NCBI RefSeq assembly: GCF_026013365.1 | Contig: NZ_JAPDOE010000010.1 | Location: forward strand, 62,001 to 126,000 | Direction: 5' to 3' | From: Paenibacillus sp. LS1 | GTDB lineage: Bacteria > Bacillota > Bacilli > Paenibacillales > Paenibacillaceae | DNA: 64,000 bases | Shown here: positions 33,671-41,576 of the stretch, one piece after another | How positions within the stretch are numbered: position 1 is the first letter of the stretch | How the letters are laid out: every line of letters starts with the position of its first letter | Position numbers and translations under genes: made by a program | Notes under the pieces: model-generated | Told to the model about the DNA's origin: nothing | The model's database searches: none | Seen by the model: the letters and a program-made list of their open reading frames with translations, nothing else

Positions 33671-35743
33671 GTGGCAAAATCAATCCAAATGGATGAATTG
33701 AAACTGGGGGTCTGTTATTACCCTGAGCATTGGTCGGAACAGTTGTGGGAGGACGATTTCCGTAGAATGCAAGAGATGAATATTACGGTTATTCGCATGG
33801 CTGAATTCGCATGGTCCATCTTTGAACCGGAAGAAGGTCAGTTCGATTTTCATTTTTTCCAGAAGGCACTGGATCTGGCACATCAATACGGTTTGAGTGT
33901 TATTTTGGGAACACCTACTGCAACTCCACCAGCATGGTTAACATCCAAATATCCTGAAGTATTAAACGCAAATAAGGACGGGGTATTGTATCAACACGGT
34001 ATGCGGCGTCATACCAACTACAGCAGCCCAATTTACAGACAGCAATGTGAGAAAATCGTGCGCAATATGGTGATTGCCTATAAAGATCATCCGTCTCTCA
34101 TTGGATGGCAGATCGATAACGAATTCAATTGTCATATGGATGTTTTCTATGCTGAGGCTGACCATGTCGCCTTCCGTGAATGGTTAAAGGATCGTTATGA
34201 ATCGTTGGAGAACCTGAACCAGGCTTGGGGAACCGTTTTCTGGAGTCAGACCTATACCGACTGGGAACAAGTTCACCTTACCCGAAATATGGTCAGCCAA
34301 TCGCCAAATCCTCATTTGGCATTAGATGAAAAGAGATTTATCTCAGCCAATACGATTTCTTTTGCCAAGCTTCAGGTGGACATCATTCGCGAACTGGATC
34401 CGGAACATTGGATCACGACGAACGGTACGTTTGGACACTTGGATAATCATGAAATGACAGAGAACCTGTTGGATTTCTTCTCTTATGATTCGTATCCGCA
34501 GTTTGCCACGATCTTCCCGGGGACAGACGACAATTCGTTACAAGACCGGGCGTGGAGCATGAAACTGTCCAACGTCCGCAACATGTCACCGAACTTCTGC
34601 GTCATGGAACAACAGTCTGGGCCAGGGGGCTGGGTCGATAGTATTGGCATGGCTACGCCAAGACCTGGACAGATCCGATTATGGTCATATCAATCCGTCC
34701 TGCATGGAACAGACTTGCTCGTATATTTCCGCTGGCGGACGGCAACGTTCGGAACCGAGATGTACTGGCATGGCATCAATGACTACCATAATCAGCCCAA
34801 CAGAAGGGTACGTGAGGTTTCACAAGTAGGTGAAGAGTTTGCCCAGATCGGGCGTGTTATTGCGGGCACTACATATCAAGCCGATGTTGCGATCCTGCAG
34901 GACTACGATAACATCTGGGACGGGGAGTTGGATGAGTGGCACGGTCCGCTTCAGCAACAAAGTGTACGCTCCTGGTATAAGCAGCTTCAGTATCGTCATA
35001 TTCCGACGGATATGGTTACACTGCAACCAACGACAACACTGGAAGAGCTATCCCAGTATAAGGTGATCATTTATGCTCACCCTGCCATCATGACAGACGA
35101 AACAGCAGAACTTCTGCAAGCCTATGTCAGTCAAGGGGGCACCCTGTTTTTCGGTGCGCGCACCGGTTATAAGGATCTCAAGGGCCATTGTTATATGAGA
35201 CCGTTCCCGGGGGCTGTCGCTGAGTTGTGTGGTGTAACCGTGGAGGACTTTACATTGATCAAAGGAACCGTTTCCGCAGCCGAGTTACAATGGAGTGGAG
35301 CGAGTGAGCGACTTCAGGAGGGAACGCCAACGGCCGGATTTAACGAAGTTCTTCATGTGGAGCATCCCGACGTGAAGATCGTAGCAGAGTATACATCCGA
35401 GTACTATGCAGGTAGCCCTGCATTGACCAAACGTGCGGTAGGTCAGGGGCAGGTATGGTATTATGGGGCGGCTTACAATGAACCGGTCGTAGATGCTATT
35501 CTAGATGAAATAGGGCTATCTTCACCTGTGGATGACCTGGTAGAGGTACCGTCTGAAGTTGAAGTTGGTATCCGTTCTGGTGAGGATAAAGCGTATGTAT
35601 TTTTACTCAACTACTCGGATCAACCAGTGGCTATCAAGCTTAAGAAGCAAGCAAAAGAGTTACTATCGGGTACAACAATGCAGAATGAAATCAACATGTC
35701 CGCGTATGGTGTATTCATCTTTGAGATCGATTTGCCGCAATAA
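33671..35743 (+). CDS. GH42 beta-galactosidase
   Basis: GTG 33671 is preferred, with AAGGGGG about ten bases upstream; the frame extends to 33617. The 690-residue product is a cytoplasmic family 42 glycoside hydrolase without a signal peptide. Marks are LGVCYYPEHWSEQLWEDDFR, TATPPAWLTSKYPE, the acid/base Glu151 in WQIDNEFNCH and the nucleophile Glu313 in CVMEQQSGPGGW. A trimerisation-like domain and a small beta domain follow. It hydrolyses beta-galactosides such as lactose or galacto-oligosaccharides; without a transporter beside it, the substrate source is unclear. Confidence 0.92.
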   Translation: MAKSIQMDELKLGVCYYPEHWSEQLWEDDFRRMQEMNITVIRMAEFAWSIFEPEEGQFDFHFFQKALDLAHQYGLSVILGTPTATPPAWLTSKYPEVLNANKDGVLYQHGMRRHTNYSSPIYRQQCEKIVRNMVIAYKDHPSLIGWQIDNEFNCHMDVFYAEADHVAFREWLKDRYESLENLNQAWGTVFWSQTYTDWEQVHLTRNMVSQSPNPHLALDEKRFISANTISFAKLQVDIIRELDPEHWITTNGTFGHLDNHEMTENLLDFFSYDSYPQFATIFPGTDDNSLQDRAWSMKLSNVRNMSPNFCVMEQQSGPGGWVDSIGMATPRPGQIRLWSYQSVLHGTDLLVYFRWRTATFGTEMYWHGINDYHNQPNRRVREVSQVGEEFAQIGRVIAGTTYQADVAILQDYDNIWDGELDEWHGPLQQQSVRSWYKQLQYRHIPTDMVTLQPTTTLEELSQYKVIIYAHPAIMTDETAELLQAYVSQGGTLFFGARTGYKDLKGHCYMRPFPGAVAELCGVTVEDFTLIKGTVSAAELQWSGASERLQEGTPTAGFNEVLHVEHPDVKIVAEYTSEYYAGSPALTKRAVGQGQVWYYGAAYNEPVVDAILDEIGLSSPVDDLVEVPSEVEVGIRSGEDKAYVFLLNYSDQPVAIKLKKQAKELLSGTTMQNEINMSAYGVFIFEIDLPQ

Positions 35744-35792
35744 GGAATCCATTCGTCCGTATCATGATTTATATATAGAAAGAAACACAAAA

Positions 35793-35820
35793 ACGCCTTG
35801 CAGCGAATGCAAGGCGTTTT
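35793..35820. terminator. Bidirectional terminator between GH42 and the molybdate regulator
   Basis: A perfect ten-base-pair stem ACGCCTTGCA / TGCAAGGCGT (35793-35802 with 35808-35817) with A-run and T-run on the two sides. It serves the convergent genes ending at 35743 and 35887. Confidence 0.85.
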
Positions 35821-35886
35821 GTATATGCATGATGTGATGATTAACATACGTTTAGCATAGGCTGTCCTGAGATGCATTTTGTATGA

Positions 35887-36918
35887 CTATGTTTGATACA
35901 AAATTTCACCTGTACGTGACACATCATAGCCCTCGAATGATTGCAGTTCCTGCCTGAACTCCGGCGATTGGAGAATCCGTAGGACGGATTCAGTCCAGGC
36001 TTCATTACCTTGCTTCCTCTGCATGACCAGATCATAGCGTTCCTGAATGAGCGGGATAAAATCAACCTGTCCCACAAGTCGCACAGCCTTCTCAATGCCA
36101 ACTCCGACGTCGGCTTCGCCTGAACTGACTTTGGCCGCCACCCCCATGTGACTTGTTTCTTCGGTCTTATATCCGATCAGACCTGCGGATGGAATTCCAT
36201 GCAGCCGAAGTTGCTCATCTAACAATACTCGCGCGCCAGAACCTATCTCCCGGTTAGCGAGTCGAAGTTCAGGCTTGCTCAGATCGGTCCAATTCTGCAA
36301 GTTCTGCGGGTTGCCACGCTGTACATACAGTCCGGCAGGACGTGACAGCAGGTTCACCACAACATAAGATCGTCCCGTCAGAATTTTACGAATATACGGC
36401 AGATTATATTCACCTGTATCTCCGTCTAGCAGATGGGTACTGACCAGATCAGACTCACCGCGATACATCGAGATAAGTCCATCCAGGCTGCCCATGAACG
36501 AACGTAGCGGGCGAATGTCCCGAGTATGTTTCTCCATGTGGCGCATCAGGATATCCAGACTGACATCCTGACCTGTGATCACCAGATGCCGTGGCGTACC
36601 TGTCAGACCATGACTAGATATCGCTGGCGCAGAACCGGCGGAATTTGCTGACAATAATGAAGCTCCCTGAGGCTCACTAAAACCTGGCTGAGTCCCTGTT
36701 GCCGAGGCCTGATCCGGAGTTGGGATGCGCTGACCAGAGGACTGAAGTTGCTTGGAGCGACGTTTATATGCCTCCAGATCAGCTTTATCAATCCGCATTT
36801 GTTTGCCCACACGGTATGCGACGAGGTCTCCCTTTTTGATCAGGTCATAGACCGTCAGTTTCGATATTTTGAGCAGCTTGGATATTTCTTCGGTTGTATA
36901 GGATTGCTCCTCCGTCAT
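35887..36918 (-). CDS. Helix-turn-helix regulator with periplasmic-binding-like domain (molybdate-type)
   Basis: ATG 36918 follows GAAGGAGG; the frame continues to 36951. The 343-residue protein has an excisionase-type HTH at 8-55 (YTTEEISKLLKISKLTVYDL, YRVGKQMRIDKADLEAYKRR), a Gln/Ser/Pro linker, and a PBP-like domain (HLVITGQDVSLDILMRHMEK, LLDGDTGEYNLPYIRKIL, GEADVGVGIEKAVRL) of the PF12727 type. It is divergent from modA, so it is probably the molybdate-responsive regulator of modAB and may bind the palindrome at 37100-37121. Confidence 0.82.
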   Translation of the reverse strand: MTEEQSYTTEEISKLLKISKLTVYDLIKKGDLVAYRVGKQMRIDKADLEAYKRRSKQLQSSGQRIPTPDQASATGTQPGFSEPQGASLLSANSAGSAPAISSHGLTGTPRHLVITGQDVSLDILMRHMEKHTRDIRPLRSFMGSLDGLISMYRGESDLVSTHLLDGDTGEYNLPYIRKILTGRSYVVVNLLSRPAGLYVQRGNPQNLQNWTDLSKPELRLANREIGSGARVLLDEQLRLHGIPSAGLIGYKTEETSHMGVAAKVSSGEADVGVGIEKAVRLVGQVDFIPLIQERYDLVMQRKQGNEAWTESVLRILQSPEFRQELQSFEGYDVSRTGEILYQT

Positions 36919-37099
36919 AAGTGAAGATCCTCCTTCAAAGGTATAGAGCAACTATGGTTTTGTTATGAATGTTTCTTGTACTATACCATTAATTGAGGGA
37001 AGCCATAAACGTGAGAATATGTAATAAATCCATAGGACAGGTATCAAAAATCAAATGTGATAGAAATCACCTTCCCATTTTTTTTGTCTTGTGTATAAT

Positions 37100-37121
37100 T
37101 AGATATAATTAATTATATCTA
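37100..37121. promoter_or_regulatory. Perfect 22-base palindrome upstream of modA (operator candidate)
   Basis: TAGATATAATT followed by its exact inverse complement AATTATATCTA. It overlaps TATAAT-like sequences (37094-37099 and 37104-37109) that could be the modA -10, and lies 35 bases before the modA start, in the gap from the divergent regulator. Confidence 0.65.
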
Positions 37122-37155
37122 GTTATAACTAAACATAACATTGGGGGAGAAGTAT

Positions 37156-38028
37156 ATGAGAAAGAGAATTGGATATTTGTTAGGCAGTATGTCACTGGGA
37201 CTAGCTCTTGTATTGGCTGGTTGTGGCGCAAGCACGGGCACTACGGATACATCCACGGGTGCAGAGCAAACGACTTCAACGCCAGCGGCATCAGGCGAAA
37301 GTTCATCAGCAGGCAATGCGGATCCACAGGAAGCGGTAGATCTGACGATCTCTGCGGCGGCCAGTCTTACGGATGCCATGAAGGAAATAGAAACGAATTT
37401 TGAAACAGCGAATCCCAACATTGCACTGAACTTCAACTTTGGCGCATCGGGTGCCTTGCAACAGCAGATTGAACAGGGTGCACCGGCTGATATCTTTGTG
37501 TCAGCGGCAACGAAAAATATGAATGCGCTGGTGGACGAAAACCTGATTGCATCGGGCGATCAGAAGAATCTGCTACAGAATTCACTGGTGGCGATTGTGC
37601 CAGCAGATGGGACAAGTACAGTAACCAGCGAAACGGATCTCACCAGCGATTCCATCAAGACAGTAGCGATTGGAATTCCGGAAAGTGTGCCTGCGGGAAC
37701 CTACGCCAAGGAAGCTCTGACGAATGCGAAGCTATGGGATGAACTGGAAAGCAAGCTTGTGCAGGGGAAAGACGTTAGACAGGTTCTTCAATATGTAGAG
37801 ACAGGTAATGCAGATGCAGGATTTGTATATAAAACGGATGCTCTTACTTCGGATCAAGTGAAAATTGCGTTTGAGGTGGACAAAAACAGCTACACACCTG
37901 CCAACTATCCGGTGGGCATTATCGAAGGAACGAAACATCGTACAGAGGCCGAACAATTCTATGCGTACTTGCAAACCCCTGAAGTATTGGATATCTTCGA
38001 GAAATACGGATTCACAATTCCGGAATGA
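37156..38028 (+). CDS. modA: Molybdate ABC transporter substrate-binding lipoprotein
   Basis: ATG 37156 with GGGGGAGAAG upstream. The 290-residue lipoprotein has LVLAGC (Cys23), a Thr/Ser/Ala-rich linker, then the ModA fold: LTISAAASLTDAMKEIETNF, NFNFGASGALQQQIEQGAPADIFVSA, and VLQYVETGNADAGFVYKTDA near the C-terminus. These serine- and alanine-rich loops bind the oxyanion. It captures molybdate (possibly tungstate) for ModB. Confidence 0.92.
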   Translation: MRKRIGYLLGSMSLGLALVLAGCGASTGTTDTSTGAEQTTSTPAASGESSSAGNADPQEAVDLTISAAASLTDAMKEIETNFETANPNIALNFNFGASGALQQQIEQGAPADIFVSAATKNMNALVDENLIASGDQKNLLQNSLVAIVPADGTSTVTSETDLTSDSIKTVAIGIPESVPAGTYAKEALTNAKLWDELESKLVQGKDVRQVLQYVETGNADAGFVYKTDALTSDQVKIAFEVDKNSYTPANYPVGIIEGTKHRTEAEQFYAYLQTPEVLDIFEKYGFTIPE

Positions 38029-38711
38029 ATGTGAACGCCATAGACTGGTCCGTATTCTGGTCACCGGTGCGCCTGTCGCTTCAGGTTGCGCTGTTATCCA
38101 GCGTAGTGGCCACTGTGCTCGGAATTGCGATAGCCTGGAAGATGTCACGTACTTCATTTCGGGGAAAGATTCTACTGGAAACGGCATTTATGCTACCTTT
38201 AGTACTTCCCCCGACGGTGGTCGGATTTCTGTTACTTGTCATACTGGGACGTAAAAGTGTACTTGGACAATGGATTGAAGCGATATTCTCTGCGCCGGTT
38301 ATTTTCTCCTGGTGGGCAGCGGTGATTGCTTCGGTGGTGGTTGCTTTCCCGTTGGTGTATCAGACGATGAAATCGGGATTCAGCGGTGTGGATCGTGATC
38401 TGGAAGATGCGGGCCGTTCGATTGGGGCGAATGAGTGGCAGGTCTTTCGTTACATTTCCTTGCCGCTCGCAGGCAGAGCATTGATGACCGCTTTCATCCT
38501 GGGCTTCGCCCGGGCACTCGGGGAATTTGGAGCGACACTGATGATTGCGGGTAATATTCCGGGTAAAACGCAAACGGTACCCACCGCAATCTATGTCGCT
38601 GTGGATTCGGGCAATCAGACCATGGCTTGGGCGTGGACTGTTTCCATTATTATCATCTCGTTTCTCATGTTACTGATGACCAGACAGCAGCGAGATGGCA
38701 AAAATAACTGA
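38025..38711 (+). CDS. modB: Molybdate ABC transporter permease
   Basis: ATG 38025 overlaps the modA stop by four bases. The 228-residue permease has five or six hydrophobic segments, FMLPLVLPPTVVGFLLLVILG and the conserved cytoplasmic loop DLEDAGRSIGANEWQVFRYISLPLAGR, with GEFGATLMIAGNIPGKTQT. No modC ATPase follows; the gene is followed by a terminator. The ATPase must be supplied from elsewhere. Confidence 0.92.
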   Translation: MNVNAIDWSVFWSPVRLSLQVALLSSVVATVLGIAIAWKMSRTSFRGKILLETAFMLPLVLPPTVVGFLLLVILGRKSVLGQWIEAIFSAPVIFSWWAAVIASVVVAFPLVYQTMKSGFSGVDRDLEDAGRSIGANEWQVFRYISLPLAGRALMTAFILGFARALGEFGATLMIAGNIPGKTQTVPTAIYVAVDSGNQTMAWAWTVSIIIISFLMLLMTRQQRDGKNN

Positions 38712-38745
38712 TTTGATATGTGTTAATATTATATATAAAATAATG

Positions 38746-38792
38746 AAAAACCCGTTTTGAGGAAAGAACTTTTTTCCTTAACGCGGGTTTTT
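38746..38792 (+). terminator. Terminator after modB
   Basis: AAAAACCCG pairs with CGGGTTTTT across an inner AGGAAA/TTTCCT stem, giving a long hairpin with a T-run. Confidence 0.75.
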
Positions 38793-38984
38793 ATTACCAA
38801 TTTCATATGTACCAATATTAATACCCTGCCAAATTGGTCTTAATGGAAATGTAAAGCTGTTTTAACATAAATAAATAAAAAAAATTCCAAAATTTAATCG
38901 TTCAGCACTCGCTTTCAGTGGGCTTGTTCCTGTAAGATAGAAGTAACTGATTCCAGCCAAGTACTGAAATAAGGAGAGACGACG

Positions 38985-39317
38985 ATGAACACTAAACCTG
39001 ATTGCGGCGTTTCGTTGCAAATCGATGACTATCTGGATCTTTTGCATTTTGCCATCCAAATTCAGGATCAGGAATGGCAACAATCCCTTATCCACCAACT
39101 CAAAATATTTCAGACGGCGACGGAGCAGCAGCGCACACCTGAAGAGGAATTATGGACACGGTTTGATTACATCAACAGCAAACTGACAGGTCTTTGCCAC
39201 CAGATTCATGCCGCTCATTCCATGGATGAACGCAAGAAATTCGAGGAACGAATCGGGCTCTTGCAATTACAGCGATTGGAAGTTGCACGTAAAATTAAAT
39301 GGGCGAGTCGCAGATAG
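38985..39317 (+). CDS. Hypothetical protein
   Basis: ATG 38985 with AAGGAGAG upstream. The 110-residue protein is predicted all-helical and cytoplasmic (QIDDYLDLLHFAIQIQDQEWQQ, LLQLQRLEVARKIKW). I do not recognise a family. It stands alone between terminators. Confidence 0.6.
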   Translation: MNTKPDCGVSLQIDDYLDLLHFAIQIQDQEWQQSLIHQLKIFQTATEQQRTPEEELWTRFDYINSKLTGLCHQIHAAHSMDERKKFEERIGLLQLQRLEVARKIKWASRR

Positions 39318-39384
39318 ATGGTCGTGTAAAACACCAAGTGATGTATCGCCAAAATAGTATAATTCAATGAGATCCATACATGAA

Positions 39385-39422
39385 GAAGTCATCCGCCAAT
39401 CGGGTTTTGGGGATGGCTTTTT
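39385..39422 (+). terminator. Putative terminator of the 38985 gene
   Basis: GTCATCC (39388-39394) can pair with GGATGGC near 39411-39417, followed by TTTTT. Confidence 0.45.
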
Positions 39423-39479
39423 CGCGTACTGTAGAGAAATCCTATAACCTTATCAGGATGTCCTATTAGCTTAGTTATT

Positions 39480-39911
39480 GCCCAGAAAATACCCAAAGCT
39501 GAATCAAGAACTCGCGCCTTGCGTGTGCTTGAACAAGTCGGACTGTCTGCCAAAATCAATGAGTATCCGAGTATGTTGTCCGGTGGACAACAGCAACGGG
39601 TGGGGATTGCCAGAGCATTGGCACTGAATCCCGAAGTGATTTTGTTTGATGAACCGACCTCGGCGCTGGACCCCGAGCTGGTGGGTGAAGTATTGTCTGT
39701 CATCCGCTCTATTGCTCAAGAGGGTATTACCATGATTGTGGTTACCCATGAAATGGGTTTTGCCCGTGAGGTGGCGAATCGGGTTGTTTTCATGGATGGA
39801 GGCTCTGTTGTGGAGGAAGGAACACCGGAAGAGGTATTTGTGCGTCCGAAACAGGAACGTACTCGCCAATTCCTCAGTCGATATTCTTCTGACTGGAGTT
39901 ATGTCATCTGA
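39480..39911 (+). pseudogene. Remnant of a polar amino-acid ABC transporter ATPase (5' part missing)
   Basis: Family similarity begins at about 39480 (AQKIPKAESRTRALRVLEQVG) and continues with LSGGQQQRVGIARALALNPE, ILFDEPTSALDPELVGEV, VVTHEMGFAREVANRVVFMD and EEGTPEEVF to the normal C-terminus. Walker A and roughly the first 100 residues of a GlnQ-type protein are missing; upstream in-frame sequence to 39435 shows no further match, and no good ribosome binding site is present. With the signature and Walker B but no P-loop, it should not work alone. It sits at the junction to glycan block II. Confidence 0.8.
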
Positions 39912-39943
39912 CGATATAGGCGCAAGCTGTAGTAACTGACGAT

Positions 39944-39998
39944 CCCGGCCCGGCATATGCTGTAACAGGCAAATGCTGATAGGCCGGGTTTTTCTATG
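39944..39998 (+). terminator. Terminator after the ABC ATPase remnant
   Basis: CCCGGCC and GGCCGGG, 30 bases apart, followed by TTTTT. A weak sigma-K-like pair (AC at 39935, CATATGCTG at 39954) overlaps the same segment. Confidence 0.55.
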
Positions 39999-40032
39999 GG
40001 TGAAGCAGGCCGTGACGGTAAGGAGGAGGACC

Positions 40033-40320
40033 ATGCAGAGCAAAATCGATGAAATCATCACACATATTGCACACTCTCACCAACAGATCGCACGTGTGCT
40101 GGATGCCAAACGCCAAGTCGCTGTACGCATGTCTGAAATCATCAATCATTTGCCAGATATCGAACCGGAGTTGGATGGCGTTGACGGTCTGCTGGATAGC
40201 TCGGGGCAAATCAACAAAAGCATTATCTCTTACTTGGGAGGCCTTGCAGATCTGGAAGAGGCTGTAGCCGAAACGCTGACCCAAGTCATGCGGGAGATCG
40301 CGGTTCAAGAGGAAGAATAA
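40033..40320 (+). CDS. Small helical protein of glycan block II (paralogue 1)
   Basis: ATG 40033 with AAGGAGGAGG upstream. The 95-residue, mostly helical protein reads MQSKIDEIITHIAHSHQQIA, then RVLDAKRQVAVRMSEIINHLPD, ending acidic. The IIxHIAHSxQQxARVLDA segment recurs in the third gene of this set (40682). No catalytic motif is visible. I believe relatives occur next to glycosyltransferase genes in other Paenibacillus, but I know no function. First gene of a plus-strand run to 51086. Confidence 0.7.
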   Translation: MQSKIDEIITHIAHSHQQIARVLDAKRQVAVRMSEIINHLPDIEPELDGVDGLLDSSGQINKSIISYLGGLADLEEAVAETLTQVMREIAVQEEE

Positions 40321-40343
40321 GCCCGGAAGGCGGGTGAAGGAAC

Positions 40344-40685
40344 ATGAGTAGAGAACAGAGCCTCATTCTGATGCTGGACGCAGCAGCCAAGATGCAGTGG
40401 AATATTGCCCTGATCCTGGAGGCAAAAGCGATTGAGGCCGAGAAGGTACGGAACTGGACGCTGAATCATCTGAATGGGGATACCTTTCTGACGCATGGGG
40501 ATCAGGTCGGAGAGCCACTCAAAATGCATGATCAGCTGGTGGAATTGCTGGAAGGATTGACCCGGATGGAAACCGGACTGTGCAACAATCTCAAAGCGGT
40601 GATGGTACAGAACGATAGCGAAGATGGCGGCGGTATGGACGGTGGCATGTTTGGCGGCATGGATCTGGGAGACATGGGAAAATGA
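40344..40685 (+). CDS. Small helical protein of glycan block II (paralogue 2)
   Basis: The 113-residue protein begins MSREQSLILMLDAAAKMQWN, with IALILEAKAIEAEKVRNW. The helical pattern resembles its neighbours, but it has a Gly/Met/Asp-rich C-terminus (DGGGMDGGMFGGMDLGDMGK). GAAGGA lies upstream. No known family recognised. Confidence 0.65.
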   Translation: MSREQSLILMLDAAAKMQWNIALILEAKAIEAEKVRNWTLNHLNGDTFLTHGDQVGEPLKMHDQLVELLEGLTRMETGLCNNLKAVMVQNDSEDGGGMDGGMFGGMDLGDMGK

Positions 40686-40981
40686 GTCTGATGCGGCGTG
40701 AGCAGGAAGCGAAACTGGCTCTCATTGAATCTATTGCACATAGTCAGCAGGCGCTGGCACGCATTTTGGACAGTGTAGCCAGCGTATCCGCTCATTCGGA
40801 AGTATCCGCCCGCAGTCTGGCCGAGAACATTCGTTTACTGAGTCGCTATCAGGAAGAGATGTCTCGTATGGTTACGGGAATCAGGCTGGCCCGAATCCAG
40901 CATGGGGAGCCTGGCTTGCCTTGGCTCAAAGACCCCGGGTGTGCAATTCGTATCGTTCGGGATATACAGGAGGAATGTTAA
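40682..40981 (+). CDS. Small helical protein of glycan block II (paralogue 3)
   Basis: ATG 40682 overlaps the previous stop. The 99-residue protein contains ALIESIAHSQQALARILDSV, closely matching IITHIAHSHQQIARVLDA of the 40033 product, so the two are paralogues. It ends in a Pro/Gly-containing segment (HGEPGLPWLKDPGCAIRIV). It is immediately followed by the basic GY-repeat gene. Confidence 0.65.
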   Translation: MSLMRREQEAKLALIESIAHSQQALARILDSVASVSAHSEVSARSLAENIRLLSRYQEEMSRMVTGIRLARIQHGEPGLPWLKDPGCAIRIVRDIQEEC

Positions 40982-40982
40982 C

Positions 40983-41324
40983 ATGTTAAAGAAGAAGAAA
41001 ATTCGACTGAGAACCAAAAGAGCTTTGGTAACCCGTGGAGCCCGTCTGCGCAAAATCCGCAAACTGCGTGCGCTCAAAGCGAAACGTGTTCTTCACAAAC
41101 GCCCGCTTAAAGGACGCAGTGCGTGGCTCAAAAAAAAGAAACGTACGGTACGGCGGCACCGGAGTCCGAAGCCCGTACAACCATTCGTCCCGGCTACCCC
41201 TACCGATCCGAACCCGGACAGTGCGTACAGCCAGGGATACAACGAGGCGTACAACGAGGGATTCAACGCGGGTTTCGCCAAGGGATTCGAGGACGGACAT
41301 CAGCTGGCGTACAAAGCACAGTAA
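40983..41324 (+). CDS. Basic protein with G-[YF]-x-x repeats (stand-alone module of the glycan enzymes)
   Basis: ATG 40983 with CAGGAGG upstream. The 113-residue protein has two parts. Residues 1-60 are half Lys/Arg (MLKKKKIRLRTKRALVTRG, KKKKRTVRRHR). After a Pro-rich linker comes a four-residue repeat at about 82-105, YSQGYNEAYNEGFNAGFAKG and then FEDG, followed by HQLAYKAQ. No catalytic domain is present. The same layout of basic stretch plus GY/GF repeat precedes the catalytic domains of the genes at 4621, 6113, 41577 and 42736. GxxxG-spaced aromatic repeats recall oligomerisation helices such as those in FliH. I infer a scaffold or nucleator, perhaps on the spore coat. Confidence 0.75.
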   Translation: MLKKKKIRLRTKRALVTRGARLRKIRKLRALKAKRVLHKRPLKGRSAWLKKKKRTVRRHRSPKPVQPFVPATPTDPNPDSAYSQGYNEAYNEGFNAGFAKGFEDGHQLAYKAQ

Positions 41325-41576
41325 ACGAGTAGACACGATTATTCCTGCATGGAATGATAATTGCCTAACAGTTAGCCCGGGGGGACAGATCCCTCCGGGT
41401 TATTTGCATAGCCGCAAAAGCGGACATGCCCGTACAGGCGTATGTGGAGGGCAAGCGCCAATTTTGCGCCTTGCAGGACACCCGTCCATGATGCATCTGA
41501 CCCCGAGGCATATCCTTTAGAGGGAAGACCAATCACGGGGAGAGTCTGGAAGTGAGATCTCCTGAAGGAAGACAGG

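Noticed and set aside
39519..39911. Complete short ABC ATPase gene of 130 residues
   Set aside because: It lacks Walker A and the whole N-terminal part and has no ribosome binding site; treated as a remnant.
41035..41520. Arg-rich 161-residue frame overlapping the basic/GY gene
   Set aside because: It is the +1 frame of the basic gene; its composition follows from the Lys/Arg codons and it has no ribosome binding site.
41325..41576. Riboswitch or additional gene between the basic/GY gene and the CgeB-type gene
   Set aside because: A CCCGG...CCGGG hairpin near 41382-41400 lacks a T-run, and no conserved aptamer or coding frame with a start signal is visible.
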